Shown: piece by piece, positions 36,589-44,351 of the stretch
Numbering within the stretch: the stretch's first letter is position 1
Layout: each line of letters begins with the position of its first letter
Assembly: GCA_001306305.2 (NCBI GenBank)
Contig: CP155577.1
Location: 372,001 to 436,000, forward strand
Direction of reading: 5' to 3'
DNA length: 64,000 bases
Origin: Citromicrobium bathyomarinum
Lineage (GTDB): Bacteria > Pseudomonadota > Alphaproteobacteria > Sphingomonadales > Sphingomonadaceae
The notes under the pieces: generated by a model
Told to the model about the DNA's origin: nothing
Databases searched by the model: none
Seen by the model: only the letters and a program-made list of their open reading frames with translations
Made by a program: the position numbers and the translations under genes

Positions 36589-37473
36589 TCAGCCGGCATC
36601 CAGCGCATGGCGCACCGGCTTGATCGGAATGCGCAGATAGGAAACGCCGTTGTCGGTCGCTTCGGGGAAGCGGCCGGCGCGGATATTGACCTGGACCGAG
36701 GGTAGCAGCAGCCGCGGCACGGCAAGGTCGCTGTCGCGCGCCTCTCGCATGGCGACGAACTCGTCCTCGCTCACGCCGTCGTGCACGTGCACGCTGCTGC
36801 GCTTCTGCTCGCCGACGGTGGTCTCCCACGCATAATCGTCGCGCCCCGGTGCCTTGTAGTCGTGGCACATGAAGAGGCGCGTCTCGGCCGGCAGCGCCAG
36901 CAGGCGGCGGATCGAGTGGTAGAGCTGGTGCGCATCGCCGCCGGGGAAGTCCGCCCGCGCGGTGCCGAAATCGGGCATGAACAGCGTATCGCCGACGAAC
37001 ACCGCGTCGCCGATCTTGTAGGCAATATCCGCCGGGGTGTGGCCCGGCACATGCAGCACCTCGACGGTGAGCGAGCCGATCGCGAAGGTCTCTCCATCGG
37101 CGAACAGGTCGTCGAAATCGGACCCGTCGGCCTTGAGGTCGTCCATCCCGAAGACCGGGCGGAAGATCTTCTGCACGTCGCGAATATGCGCACCGATGCC
37201 GATACGCGCGCCGGTCTTCGCCTTGATGAAGGGTGCCGCGCTCAGATGGTCGGCATGGGCGTGGGTTTCGAGCACGCGCTCGATCGTCACGCCTTCCTCT
37301 TCGGCGGCGGCAAGGATCGCTTCGGCAGAGCGCACGTCTGCCTCGCCCGAGGCGAGATCGAAGTCGAGCACCGGGTCGATCACCGCGCCGTGGGCGGTGT
37401 CCGGATCCCAGACCAGATAGCTGACCGTGTTGGTCGGTTCGTCGAAGAAGGCGCGAATGCGGGGGTTCGTCAT
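36589..37473 (-). CDS. blh: Metallo-beta-lactamase-fold persulfide dioxygenase-like enzyme
   Basis: A 294-residue protein of the ETHE1/Blh branch: THAHADHLSA (the metal-binding HxHxDH), HVPGHTPADIAYKIGDAVFVGD and a C-terminal RLFMCHDYKAPG. It is divergent from bigR with a shared operator, the arrangement of the sulfide-responsive bigR operon of Xylella and Agrobacterium. The likely role is oxidation of glutathione persulfide. The start at 37473 (MTNPRIRAFF) is the family start. Confidence 0.9.
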   Translation of the reverse strand: MTNPRIRAFFDEPTNTVSYLVWDPDTAHGAVIDPVLDFDLASGEADVRSAEAILAAAEEEGVTIERVLETHAHADHLSAAPFIKAKTGARIGIGAHIRDVQKIFRPVFGMDDLKADGSDFDDLFADGETFAIGSLTVEVLHVPGHTPADIAYKIGDAVFVGDTLFMPDFGTARADFPGGDAHQLYHSIRRLLALPAETRLFMCHDYKAPGRDDYAWETTVGEQKRSSVHVHDGVSEDEFVAMREARDSDLAVPRLLLPSVQVNIRAGRFPEATDNGVSYLRIPIKPVRHALDAG

Positions 37474-37513
37474 GATGAGTCTCCGTCGGGCTTGCTGTTG
37501 ACGCTTGACATAT

Positions 37514-37544
37514 ATTAGCGATTGCTTATTTAGCAAGTGCTAAT
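37514..37544. promoter_or_regulatory. BigR operator/promoter
   Basis: ATTAGCGATTGCT (37514-37526) and AGCAAGTGCTAAT (37532-37544) form an 11/13 inverted repeat around TATTT. A -35-like TTGACA lies at 37505-37510 and the -10-like TATTTA falls between the arms, so a bound repressor would block the promoter. The right arm reaches the bigR start codon (37543). BigR is known to bind AT-rich inverted repeats like this one. Confidence 0.75.
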
Positions 37545-37869
37545 GGAAAACGATACTCTTCTCGCCCCCGCAGACCTCGCCACGTTCGAGGCCAATGCAT
37601 CTTCCGTTGCCGAGCTGCTCAAGGCGCTCGGCAACACGCGTCGCCTGATGGTGATGTGCAAGCTGGCCGAACATGGCGAGATGCGGGTGAACGCGCTGGC
37701 CGAGGAGGTCGGCCTGTCCCAGTCCGCGCTCTCGCAGCATCTTGCGAAGATGCGGGCAGAGGGCCTGGTCGACTCCCGGCGCGAGGCGCAGACCGCCTGG
37801 TACCGCATCGCCGACCCGCGCTGCCGCACCCTGCTGGCGACCCTTCACGATCTCTATTGTCAGGAGTGA
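37543..37869 (+). CDS. bigR: BigR-type ArsR-family repressor
   Basis: A 108-residue ArsR-fold regulator: AELLKALGNTRRLMVMCKLA, then the helix-turn-helix ALAEEVGLSQSALSQHLAKM. Two Cys occur: CKLAEHGEM near residue 41 and CRTLL in the C-terminal helix near 97; BigR senses persulfides by a disulfide between two such cysteines. It represses the divergent MBL gene and its own operon with rhodanese and TauE. The start at 37543 is favoured, with the operator overlapping it. Confidence 0.9.
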   Translation: MENDTLLAPADLATFEANASSVAELLKALGNTRRLMVMCKLAEHGEMRVNALAEEVGLSQSALSQHLAKMRAEGLVDSRREAQTAWYRIADPRCRTLLATLHDLYCQE

Positions 37870-37874
37870 CCCCC

Positions 37875-38405
37875 ATGACTTCTACCCCCAACACCCCCAA
37901 AACCGTCTCCCCCACCGAGGCACGGCGCATGATGGCCGAAGGCGCAAGACTGGTGGATATTCGCGGGACCGACGAGTTCGCCCGCGCCCGCGCTCAGGGC
38001 GCGGAGAATCGCCCGCTGGACCAGATCGAGCGGATCGATTGCGACGGCCCGATCGTGTTCATGTGCCGCTCCGGCATGCGGACCGGCAGCAATGCGCAGC
38101 GGCTCGCCGCCTGCCATGATGGCGAGGCCTTCCTGCTCGAAGGCGGGCTGGAAGGCTGGCGCAAGGCCGACCTGCCGGTGGAGGAAGACCGCAGCCAGCC
38201 GATCGAGATCATGCGGCAGGTTCAGATCGCTGCCGGATCGCTAGTCCTGCTGGGCGTGATCCTGGGCCTCGTGGTCGCGCCGGGATGGTTCGCGCTGTCG
38301 GGCTTCGTCGGCGCGGGGCTGGTCTTCGCAGGCACCACCGGCTGGTGCGGCATGGCCTACCTGCTCGCAATCATGCCGTGGAACCGGCAGGCCGCAGCGG
38401 CCTGA
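37875..38405 (+). CDS. Rhodanese fused to a DUF2892 membrane domain
   Basis: A 176-residue protein. The N-terminal rhodanese domain (about 8-110) has its active-site cysteine in IVFMCRSGMRT. The C-terminal DUF2892 part has two membrane helices (about 122-168) with a LVLLGVILGLVV segment. Rhodaneses move sulfane sulfur; together with the MBL enzyme and TauE this fits sulfide or persulfide detoxification. It starts five bases after the bigR stop. Confidence 0.9.
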   Translation: MTSTPNTPKTVSPTEARRMMAEGARLVDIRGTDEFARARAQGAENRPLDQIERIDCDGPIVFMCRSGMRTGSNAQRLAACHDGEAFLLEGGLEGWRKADLPVEEDRSQPIEIMRQVQIAAGSLVLLGVILGLVVAPGWFALSGFVGAGLVFAGTTGWCGMAYLLAIMPWNRQAAAA

Positions 38406-38413
38406 CGCGATCC

Positions 38414-39196
38414 ATGGACCTGGCTCATATCCTCATCACGCTGCTTTCCGGCGGTGTCATCGGCTTCGTGCTGGGGCTGGTCGGCGGCGGGGGCTCGATC
38501 CTCGCCGTCCCGCTGCTGGTCTATGCGGTGGGGATGAAATCGCCGCACATGGCGATCGGCACCGCCGCGGTGGCGGTCGCGCTCAACGCGCTGGTCGGGC
38601 TGATCGGCCACGCGCGCAGCGGCAATGTCCGCTGGCAATGTGCGCTCAGCTTCGCGCTCGCCGGGTCGGCGGGTGCAGCGCTGGGCGCGGAGGCGGGCAA
38701 GGCGGTCGATGGTGAAAGCCTGCTCGGCCTGTTCGGCGGGCTGATGGTGGTGGTCGCGCTGCTGATGCTGCGCGGTCGCTCGGCAGCCGAGAACCCGCTG
38801 GTGCGGATGACGCGCGAGAATGCGAAATCCATGCTCTCGCGCATCCTGCCGATCGGCTTCGGCACCGGTCTGCTCGCGGGTTTCTTCGGGATCGGCGGCG
38901 GCTTTCTGATCGTGCCCGGGCTGGTCTTCGCGACCGCAATGCCGCTGTCCCTGGCGATCGGTAGCTCGCTGGTCGCGGTCAGCGCCTTCGGGATCACCAC
39001 CGCCGGGTCCTACGCGCTCTCGGGCATGGTCGACTGGACGATCGTCGCCTGGCTGGTCGCGGGCGGGATCGGCGGCAGCGTGCTGGGTCGCGGCGCCGGG
39101 GCGAAGCTCGCCACGCACAAGCGCGCGCTGGAGATAGGATTTGCCGTTCTGGTCGCGGCGGTGGGCGTGTGGGTGATCGTCAAGTCATTCGGCTGA
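38414..39196 (+). CDS. TauE/SafE-family sulfite exporter
   Basis: A 260-residue membrane protein with about eight predicted helices. The repeated glycine-rich segments GLVGGGGSILAVPLLVYAVG and LAGFFGIGGGFLIVPGLV are the two TauE/SafE inverted repeats. It would export sulfite or thiosulfate made by the neighbouring enzymes. It is the third gene of the bigR operon. The substrate is inferred from context. Confidence 0.9.
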   Translation: MDLAHILITLLSGGVIGFVLGLVGGGGSILAVPLLVYAVGMKSPHMAIGTAAVAVALNALVGLIGHARSGNVRWQCALSFALAGSAGAALGAEAGKAVDGESLLGLFGGLMVVVALLMLRGRSAAENPLVRMTRENAKSMLSRILPIGFGTGLLAGFFGIGGGFLIVPGLVFATAMPLSLAIGSSLVAVSAFGITTAGSYALSGMVDWTIVAWLVAGGIGGSVLGRGAGAKLATHKRALEIGFAVLVAAVGVWVIVKSFG

Positions 39197-39254
39197 GATA
39201 GCGCGGAACCGCTCGCGCCGCCTTTCGTCTGACAGGGCAGAAGGAGATTCTCTA

Positions 39255-39686
39255 ATGGCGAATATCAGCACTGGCAGCGCAAAGTACGAAGGCTTCGGCA
39301 AGGACGGCAAGGGCCATGTCTCGACCGGGTCGGGCGCGCTCAAGGACCAGCCCTACGGCTTCAAGACCCGGTTCGAGGATGAGCCGGGCACCAACCCCGA
39401 AGAACTGATCGCAGCGGCGCATGCCAGCTGCTTCACCATGGCGCTGTCGTTCCAGCTGGCGGGCAAGGGCCACTCGGACGGCACGATCGAGACGACCTGC
39501 AAGGTCACGCTCGAAAAGGATGGCGAGGGCTTCAAGGTGAGCAAGTCGGCGCTGTCGGTGACCGGCGGCGGCGACGGGCTCGACCAGGCGACGTTCGAGG
39601 AATGCGCCAAGACCGCCAAGGAAAACTGCCCGCTGTCCAAGCTGCTCGATACCGAGATCACGCTGGACACCACTTTTAACGGCTAA
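39255..39686 (+). CDS. OsmC-family peroxiredoxin
   Basis: A 143-residue OsmC-type protein. The catalytic cysteines are in AAHASCFTMALSF (about residue 58) and in the later KENCPLSKLL segment (about 129). It reduces organic hydroperoxides using lipoylated proteins in the family's studied members. AGAAGGAG precedes the ATG. It overlaps the 3' end of the convergent aquaporin gene by four bases. Confidence 0.92.
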   Translation: MANISTGSAKYEGFGKDGKGHVSTGSGALKDQPYGFKTRFEDEPGTNPEELIAAAHASCFTMALSFQLAGKGHSDGTIETTCKVTLEKDGEGFKVSKSALSVTGGGDGLDQATFEECAKTAKENCPLSKLLDTEITLDTTFNG

Positions 39687-40393
39687 CCGTCTTCCCCCGT
39701 GGGCGGGTCGGCGCTGAGCCATCCGCCCACACCCACCGCGAGCATCATGCCCACCAGCTGCGCGGCGATGAAGCCGGGCACGTCGACCGGCGCGATCCCG
39801 GCGAAGGTGTCGCTGAGCGAGCGGACCGCGGTGATCGCGGGATTGGCGAAACTGGTCGAGCTGGTGAACCAGTAGGCGGCGGTGATGTAGAGGGCGACGC
39901 TCGCAGGGACGGACCCGGGCAGCCGCTTCAATGTGACGAGGATGGTGAGGACGAGGCCGAAGGTCGCGATCGCCTCCCCCGCCCATTGGCCAACGCCCGT
40001 GCGCGCCTTGGTCGATAGCTGCAGGATGGGCAGGTCGAACATCAGGTGGACCGCCAGCGCGCCCAGCGCACCCGCCAGCAGCTGGACGAGGATATAGAGC
40101 AGCGCGATGCGCACCCGCGTCTCCCCGCGCAGCGCGAAGGCCATGCTGACGGCAGGGTTGAAATGCGCGCCCGAGATCGGCCCCAGCATCGCAATCAGCA
40201 CGTAAAGGATTGCCCCGGTGGCGATCGTGTTGGCGAGCAGCGCGACGGCGACATTCCCGTCCATCAGGTTTTGCGCCATTACGCCCGAGCCAAGCACGCC
40301 GGCGAAGAGGAAGAAGCTGCCGATCGCCTCCGCGGCGAGGCGGCGTGACAGGGCGTGCTCCGCTGGCGGAGCCGCCTCGGCGACGGCGCTCAC
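39683..40393 (-). CDS. Aquaporin/MIP-family channel
   Basis: A 236-residue MIP-family channel with two NPA boxes (SGAHFNPAVSMAF and SFANPAITAVRSL) and six hydrophobic helices. The start is a GTG at 40393 that overlaps the DedA-like stop codon (GTGA), so the two genes are coupled; a longer frame to 40423 lies inside that gene. The substrate could be water, glycerol or arsenite/H2S-type solutes; sequence alone does not say. Confidence 0.9.
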   Translation of the reverse strand: MSAVAEAAPPAEHALSRRLAAEAIGSFFLFAGVLGSGVMAQNLMDGNVAVALLANTIATGAILYVLIAMLGPISGAHFNPAVSMAFALRGETRVRIALLYILVQLLAGALGALAVHLMFDLPILQLSTKARTGVGQWAGEAIATFGLVLTILVTLKRLPGSVPASVALYITAAYWFTSSTSFANPAITAVRSLSDTFAGIAPVDVPGFIAAQLVGMMLAVGVGGWLSADPPTGEDG

Positions 40394-41031
40394 AGATCCT
40401 CGATGCTGTGGACCGCGGCGCACGGATCGTTGGCGTCGGTTTCGTCACCATGGCCGACTTGGGTCAGCACCAGCACTCCGCCGATCACCAGCGCGACGAA
40501 CGCGGCGGTAACCCACGGCAGGTATTTGTCGATGAAGACCTTGATCGGCGCGCCGAAGATGCGGAACAGCAGGCCCACGGTGAAGAATATCATCCCGCGC
40601 CCCACCAGGCTGGCGAGGATGAAGGTGACGATATTCATGTTCACGAACCCGGCGGAGATCGTCAGCAGCTTGAAGGGCACCGGAGTCGATCCGGCGACCA
40701 CGATCGCCTCCCAGTCGTATTCACGCAGGTAGCAGGCGGCGCGCGGGAAGCTGTCGGTCATCCCGATCACGCCGATCAGCCATTCGCCGACCAGATCGTA
40801 CAGGCCCCAGCCGATGAAATAGCCGAACAGCCCGCCCACAACCGAGGCAAGCGTGGCGATCACGCCGAAGCGAATCGCCTTCTTCGGCTCGGCAAGGCAC
40901 ATCAGGCCCAGCAGCGGGTGCGGCGGGATGGGGAAGAAGCTGGCCTCGACGAAGCAGAAGAACGCGAGCCACCACTGCGCATAGGGATGCGCCGCCTTCT
41001 CCATCGTCCAATTGTACAAACCGCGCAGCAT
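40390..41031 (-). CDS. VTT/YqaA-type DedA-family membrane protein
   Basis: A 213-residue protein of the DedA/VTT family (YqaA-like). It has LAFFCFVEASFFPIPPHPLL, GGLFGYFIGWGLYDL and AGSTPVPFKLLTISAG, where the conserved glycines and prolines form the re-entrant loops. There are about five membrane segments. Family members act in lipid-flipping or small-ion homeostasis; the exact role is unclear. GGGAGGGAG precedes the ATG. It is coupled to the aquaporin gene. Confidence 0.88.
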   Translation of the reverse strand: MLRGLYNWTMEKAAHPYAQWWLAFFCFVEASFFPIPPHPLLGLMCLAEPKKAIRFGVIATLASVVGGLFGYFIGWGLYDLVGEWLIGVIGMTDSFPRAACYLREYDWEAIVVAGSTPVPFKLLTISAGFVNMNIVTFILASLVGRGMIFFTVGLLFRIFGAPIKVFIDKYLPWVTAAFVALVIGGVLVLTQVGHGDETDANDPCAAVHSIEDL

Positions 41032-41131
41032 CGCCGCTCCCTCCCAGATTTCGCCAGCGCTTAGGCCAGCCGCCCACCCCGCGCAAGCGCGTGCGTGGAT
41101 CGGATAATTTACCAGATAGGTTATTTTAGCA

Positions 41132-41160
41132 TTGACATCGTGACGCTCTTTGGTTAGAGG
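41132..41160 (+). promoter_or_regulatory. Candidate promoter of the IS1595 transposase
   Basis: A consensus -35 TTGACA at 41132-41137 is followed after 17 bases by TAGAGG at 41155-41160 as a weak -10 box. It lies about 68 bases upstream of the transposase ATG. The -10 match is poor. Confidence 0.4.
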
Positions 41161-41227
41161 TAGGCGATTGCGTACTTTACAAACCCAACCCTTCCCGCTA
41201 TAACCAAACGGGTAAGGAGCAAGCAGA

Positions 41228-42184
41228 ATGTCGGTACTTTCCAGCCCCCATTTCCACGACGAAGCCAAGGCGTTTGAATACCTTGAAAGCATCGTGTGGG
41301 CGGATGGCGTAACCTGTCCGCATTGCGGCACGGTTGGAGGCCGCGTTTACGACCTATCTGGCGTTCGCACGAAGCCGAGCAAGAAGAACCCGGAAGGCAA
41401 GCTGCGCCACGGCCTCAAGAAGTGTGGCGAGTGCCGCAAGCAGTTCACGGTGAAGGTCGGCACGGTATTCGAACACGCCCGCCTGCCGCTCTACAAGATG
41501 CTACAGGCCGTTCACCTCATGGTGTCGAGCAAGAAGGGCATCAGCGCCCACCAGATGAGTCGCATTCTGGAAGTCCAGTACAAGAGCGCGTGGTTCCTGA
41601 TGCACCGCATTCGTGAAGCGATGCGCTCCGGCGATCTGGCGCAGCCGTTCGGTAACGGCGGTGGCGCTGTCGAAGTTGACGAAACCTACATCGGCTTCAA
41701 AGCTGGCGTATCCACCCGCCGTGGTTGGGCGCACAAGCGTGCTGTTGTCGCGCTGGTTGATCGCGACAGCGGCAAGAGCAAGTGGTTCCACGTTTCCGGC
41801 ACCACCGCTGCCGACATTCACCCGATAGTGCTTGATAACATCCACCGCGAAGCCCGTCTCATGACGGACGAAGCCAAGATGTATCGCAAGATCGGTCGCC
41901 GCTTTGCCGAGCATGGCACCACCATCCACGCGACCGGCAACTATGTGGACCTCAAAGACCGCACCATTCACACCAACACGGTTGAAGGCGCGTTCTCGAT
42001 CTTCAAGCGCGGTATGCGCGGCGTGTACCAGCACTGTGCCGAACACCACCTGCACCGCTACCTCGCTGAATACGAGTTCCGCTACAACACCCGCACCGCC
42101 AACGGCTTCGATGATCGCCAGCGCGGCGCGGAAGCGGTGAAGGGCATCGTCGGCAAGCGTCTCACGTATGGGGTCGCTAACTGA
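41228..42184 (+). mobile_element. IS1595-family transposase
   Basis: A 318-residue transposase. The N-terminal zinc ribbon (VTCPHCGTVGG ... KKCGECRKQFTVKVGT) is followed by a DDE domain starting VEVDETYIGFKAG near residue 150 and including the His/Asp-rich HTNTVEGAFSIFKRGMRGV, typical of IS1595 (ISXO2-like). AAGGAG lies before the ATG. I could not find a convincing pair of terminal inverted repeats, so the element's ends are unset and it may be immobile. Its codon use is noticeably less GC-skewed than that of the neighbouring core genes. Confidence 0.88.
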
Positions 42185-42454
42185 TTGCGGCCAAGACAGC
42201 CGGAAGACTGAACGCAAGACTGCCAGAAGAGCGCGACGGAATGGAAGATGGCGAACGGCGCGACGGTTATAACCGAAAGTTAGTTCTGGGGACTAGCGCG
42301 TGGAAGAAGTGCAGACACGCGCTTGACCGCTCGCGCGAATCATGCGTAGATGCATGAAAGCCCCAAATCCCACTTAGGGACTCGGGGCTTCCATACGGTC
42401 AAAGCGCTGTCCGGAAAAACGACGCGATGACCGGCTTGTTCTAGCGAGGTTATT
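42185..42454. other. Stretch after the transposase gene
   Basis: These 270 bases hold a hairpin at 42358-42390 but no supported gene. TTGACC at 42323 may belong to a promoter for the following gene, though a matching -10 is unclear. Confidence 0.4.
42358..42390. terminator. Hairpin, possible terminator
   Basis: AAGCCCC pairs with GGGGCTT, with an inner CCC/GGG stem around ACTTA. No run of T follows on the plus strand, so termination is uncertain. On the minus strand TTTC follows, so it may act in that direction. Confidence 0.45.
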
Positions 42455-42958
42455 ATGCCCGATGCGCTTGACTCCGTCAAGGCGTTCGCCCTTGAAATGC
42501 GCCGTTCTGCCCAGTCTGTGGAAATCGAAGACCCGCCGCGTGGTAAGCGCCTTTTGGAGCGTGCTGACCACTTGGACTCGGTCGCCTCCGAACTGGAAAG
42601 CGCCCGCAAGCGCTTACGCGCCGTGCCGACTGATTACGGCGACTTGTCGGACCTCCCCCCAGAAGTGATGGAACAACTCAACTTGTCCAAGGTGGATGAG
42701 CTTGAGCAACAGATGCGCGATATCATCGCTTCAGCGAATGGTGAGGAAATCGGCATCGATCCAATCATCATCGAACTCTACCGCCGCCACAAGGTGGTGC
42801 AGGAGCGTCGCTTCATCATGAACAAGCTGTACCGAATGGGTCAAAAGGGCCTCATCCATAGCGTCGATGGCAAGAAGGGCGTCTACTACATTCCGAAGGC
42901 CCCCGCCCAATGGGGGGCAACCAACTACGACGATCTAGACGAGGATATACCCTTCTGA
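42455..42958 (+). CDS. Hypothetical protein with winged-helix-like C-terminus
   Basis: A 167-residue acidic protein. The N-terminal two thirds form predicted helices with a coiled-coil flavour (VKAFALEMRRSAQSVEIED, SVASELESARKRLR). The C-terminal part (RRHKVVQERRFIMNKLYRMG then GLIHSVDGKKGVYYI) has the spacing of a winged-helix. It is not a family I can name. It lies in the small island between the transposase and the tmRNA-like element, and a 9-bp hairpin follows its stop codon. Confidence 0.7.
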   Translation: MPDALDSVKAFALEMRRSAQSVEIEDPPRGKRLLERADHLDSVASELESARKRLRAVPTDYGDLSDLPPEVMEQLNLSKVDELEQQMRDIIASANGEEIGIDPIIIELYRRHKVVQERRFIMNKLYRMGQKGLIHSVDGKKGVYYIPKAPAQWGATNYDDLDEDIPF

Positions 42959-42966
42959 TGTGCGAA

Positions 42967-42989
42967 CGCCCCGTCACTAGGACGGGGCG
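42967..42989 (+). terminator. Hairpin after the island gene
   Basis: CGCCCCGTC pairs perfectly with GACGGGGCG across an ACTAG loop, nine bases after the stop codon of the preceding gene. There is no T-run, so it may terminate weakly or stabilise the 3' end. It also forms the 5' edge of the tmRNA-like element. Confidence 0.55.
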
Positions 42990-42998
42990 CTCTAGAGT

Positions 42999-43069
42999 GG
43001 GGCTGACCTGGTGTGGGGTAGTGACTTCCCATCTCCGACCCCGGGGGTTCGATTCCCCCCAGCTCCACC
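42999..43069 (+). ncRNA. tmRNA tRNA-like-domain element without tag region
   Basis: The 71 bases fold as a tmRNA-type tRNA-like domain. GGGGCTG (42999-43005) pairs with CAGCTCC (43060-43066) in a 7-bp acceptor stem with one G-U, followed by A and CC. The T-arm is GGGGG / TTCGATT / CCCCC at 43043-43059, and GGGGT / ACCCC form a P2-like stem. GGGGCTGACCTGG matches the 5' start and CAGCTCCACC the 3' end of tmRNAs, but no tag reading frame or pseudoknots fit between them. A normal tRNA cloverleaf is not possible because there is no anticodon arm. It may be a remnant or an att site of an ssrA-integrating element. Confidence 0.6.
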
Positions 43070-43130
43070 GCTCTGGCTCCTATATAGACGAACCATTAAT
43101 GCCCCGCAACGCGAACAAGGACACCTCACC

Positions 43131-43277
43131 GTGACGGAGAAGCCACAGATCGAGAAGTTCAAGGAAGCTGCACGCGAGCTTGAATGCGACGATGACGAAA
43201 GGCGGTTTCGCGAGCGCCTTGGCAAATTAGCCAAGTCAGATAAAACAGCCGCCCAAACGAAAAAGCCCCGGCATTAG
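43131..43277 (+). CDS. Small conserved-type protein
   Basis: A 48-residue basic/acidic protein (MTEKPQIEKFKEAARELECD, read from the GTG start). AAGGA lies nine bases before the GTG, and the longer frame upstream runs through the RNA-like element. The pattern IEKFKEAARELECDDDE recalls a small family seen near tRNAs and prophages in sphingomonads; I cannot name a function. A terminator hairpin overlaps its 3' end. Confidence 0.65.
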   Translation: MTEKPQIEKFKEAARELECDDDERRFRERLGKLAKSDKTAAQTKKPRH

Positions 43278-43285
43278 CCGGGGCT
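43264..43285 (-). terminator. Rho-independent terminator, mainly minus-strand
   Basis: AGCCCCGGC and GCCGGGGCT pair perfectly across an ATTA loop. On the minus strand a T-run follows (read as A-run on the plus side), giving a good terminator for that direction. On the plus strand there is no T-run. It overlaps the last codons of the small gene. Confidence 0.75.
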
Positions 43286-43331
43286 CCCGCTAACCTGAGA
43301 GCAGGTCAGCATCGATGCTGGGGCATATAGC

Positions 43332-44042
43332 GTGAGTGATTCGGAAGGTCAAGAGTCGAAAGAGCGGAGGGCGGCGCTCTACGTGGATGGATTCAACCTA
43401 TATCATCCGATCAAGGAAAGCGGCCAGAATCACCTAAAATGGGCATGCCTCTGGAAGCTTGGCGAGATGCTAGCGACTGGCGAAAACTGCCGATTGGTGA
43501 AAGTGGTGTTTTGCACTGCCATGCCCCTGCATCTGCCAGAATCTCTAGCCAGACATCAGTTGTTCAATGCGGCACAAATTGCCCGCGGTGTGGATGTAAT
43601 AAAGGGGCACCATGTGCCTGTAGGTGATGGGTACTCCGAAAAGCAATCTGACATAAACGTGGCCCTATCGCTCATCTGCGACGGGGAAGACGACATTTAT
43701 GATGTCGCCTTTCTTCTATCCGCAGACTCCGATCAAATCGCCACCGCGCGGTTCTTTCGGAAACGCTTGGCCCCCAAGGGCAAGGCCCTCTTCGCAGCGA
43801 TACCACCCGACAAGACAGTTCCTGTGGAATATAAGAGTCTCGGGGTGCCGAAGCGTCAAATCTCCTTCGTGATGATGGAGCGCTGCGTAATGCCCGCTCA
43901 AGTCCAAGGGAAAGCTGGCTTGATTAATCGCCCCTCGGAATACGAGCCTCCGCAGGGCTGGGTGCATCCGGCTGACCGGCCTAAAGTCAGGCCGCCCAAA
44001 CTGAAAGCCGGAACTCGATGGAAAACCGTCGCCAAAGGATAG
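43332..44042 (+). CDS. NYN-domain (DUF88/LabA-like) nuclease
   Basis: A 236-residue protein with a NYN/PIN-like fold. Acidic residues of the predicted metal site are in ALYVDGFNLYHPI (Asp near 19), QSDINVALSLI (Asp near 101) and LLSADSDQIATAR (Asp near 129-131). Such domains are RNA nucleases. GTG is the start codon. The C-terminal 60 residues (PPQGWVHPADRPKVRPPKLK) are basic and proline-rich. It lies in the small island upstream of the GTA cluster; NYN genes occur in defence and accessory islands, but the target here is unknown. Confidence 0.82.
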   Translation: MSDSEGQESKERRAALYVDGFNLYHPIKESGQNHLKWACLWKLGEMLATGENCRLVKVVFCTAMPLHLPESLARHQLFNAAQIARGVDVIKGHHVPVGDGYSEKQSDINVALSLICDGEDDIYDVAFLLSADSDQIATARFFRKRLAPKGKALFAAIPPDKTVPVEYKSLGVPKRQISFVMMERCVMPAQVQGKAGLINRPSEYEPPQGWVHPADRPKVRPPKLKAGTRWKTVAKG

Positions 44043-44351
44043 CGCCTAACCGCCCTTGTAAAAAGTTCTGTCCTACAGCGTCACGTTCGGGTCTGGATCG
44101 CGCGATGTGCAAACCTGACCGATCCGAACTTGAAGCGACGATGCTGGCATTCATTCTGCTGGCACCGCTTGGGTACTGGATAGTGCGGACAGCCTTTAGC
44201 CTGATTGGTTAGCTGACTCACGCATTTCTGCCATTCTCAGGCTTGGGTTCGTAAAAGACACAATCGCCTAGAGGTACGGAACATCGCGATGGTGCGGGCG
44301 GCAGCGGGATCGACCGCCGTACCAATCGCCAGCCCCCGGGGTCATCATGTC
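44043..44351. other. Intergenic stretch upstream of the GTA cluster
   Basis: These 309 bases should carry the promoter of the head-tail cluster. A possible 35-codon frame at 44105-44212 encodes a single membrane helix (LAFILLAPLGYWIVRTAFSL), but it lacks a good ribosome binding site. No tRNA is visible. Confidence 0.4.
44105..44212 (+). CDS. Doubtful 35-residue membrane peptide
   Basis: ATG frame encoding a short polar start and a membrane helix. No ribosome binding site is visible and no neighbour suggests a role. Listed only because of its clean helix. Confidence 0.2.
   Translation: MCKPDRSELEATMLAFILLAPLGYWIVRTAFSLIG

Noticed and set aside
41100-42310. Complete insertion sequence with terminal inverted repeats
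   Set aside because: The transposase is clear, but no matching ends were found by eye on both sides, so only the gene was called.
42999-43069. Canonical tRNA gene
   Set aside because: Acceptor stem and T-arm fit, but no anticodon arm can be formed in the 37 bases between them.
44018-44212. 64-codon frame overlapping the NYN gene end
   Set aside because: No ribosome binding site for the longer form; only a low-confidence 35-codon version was kept.
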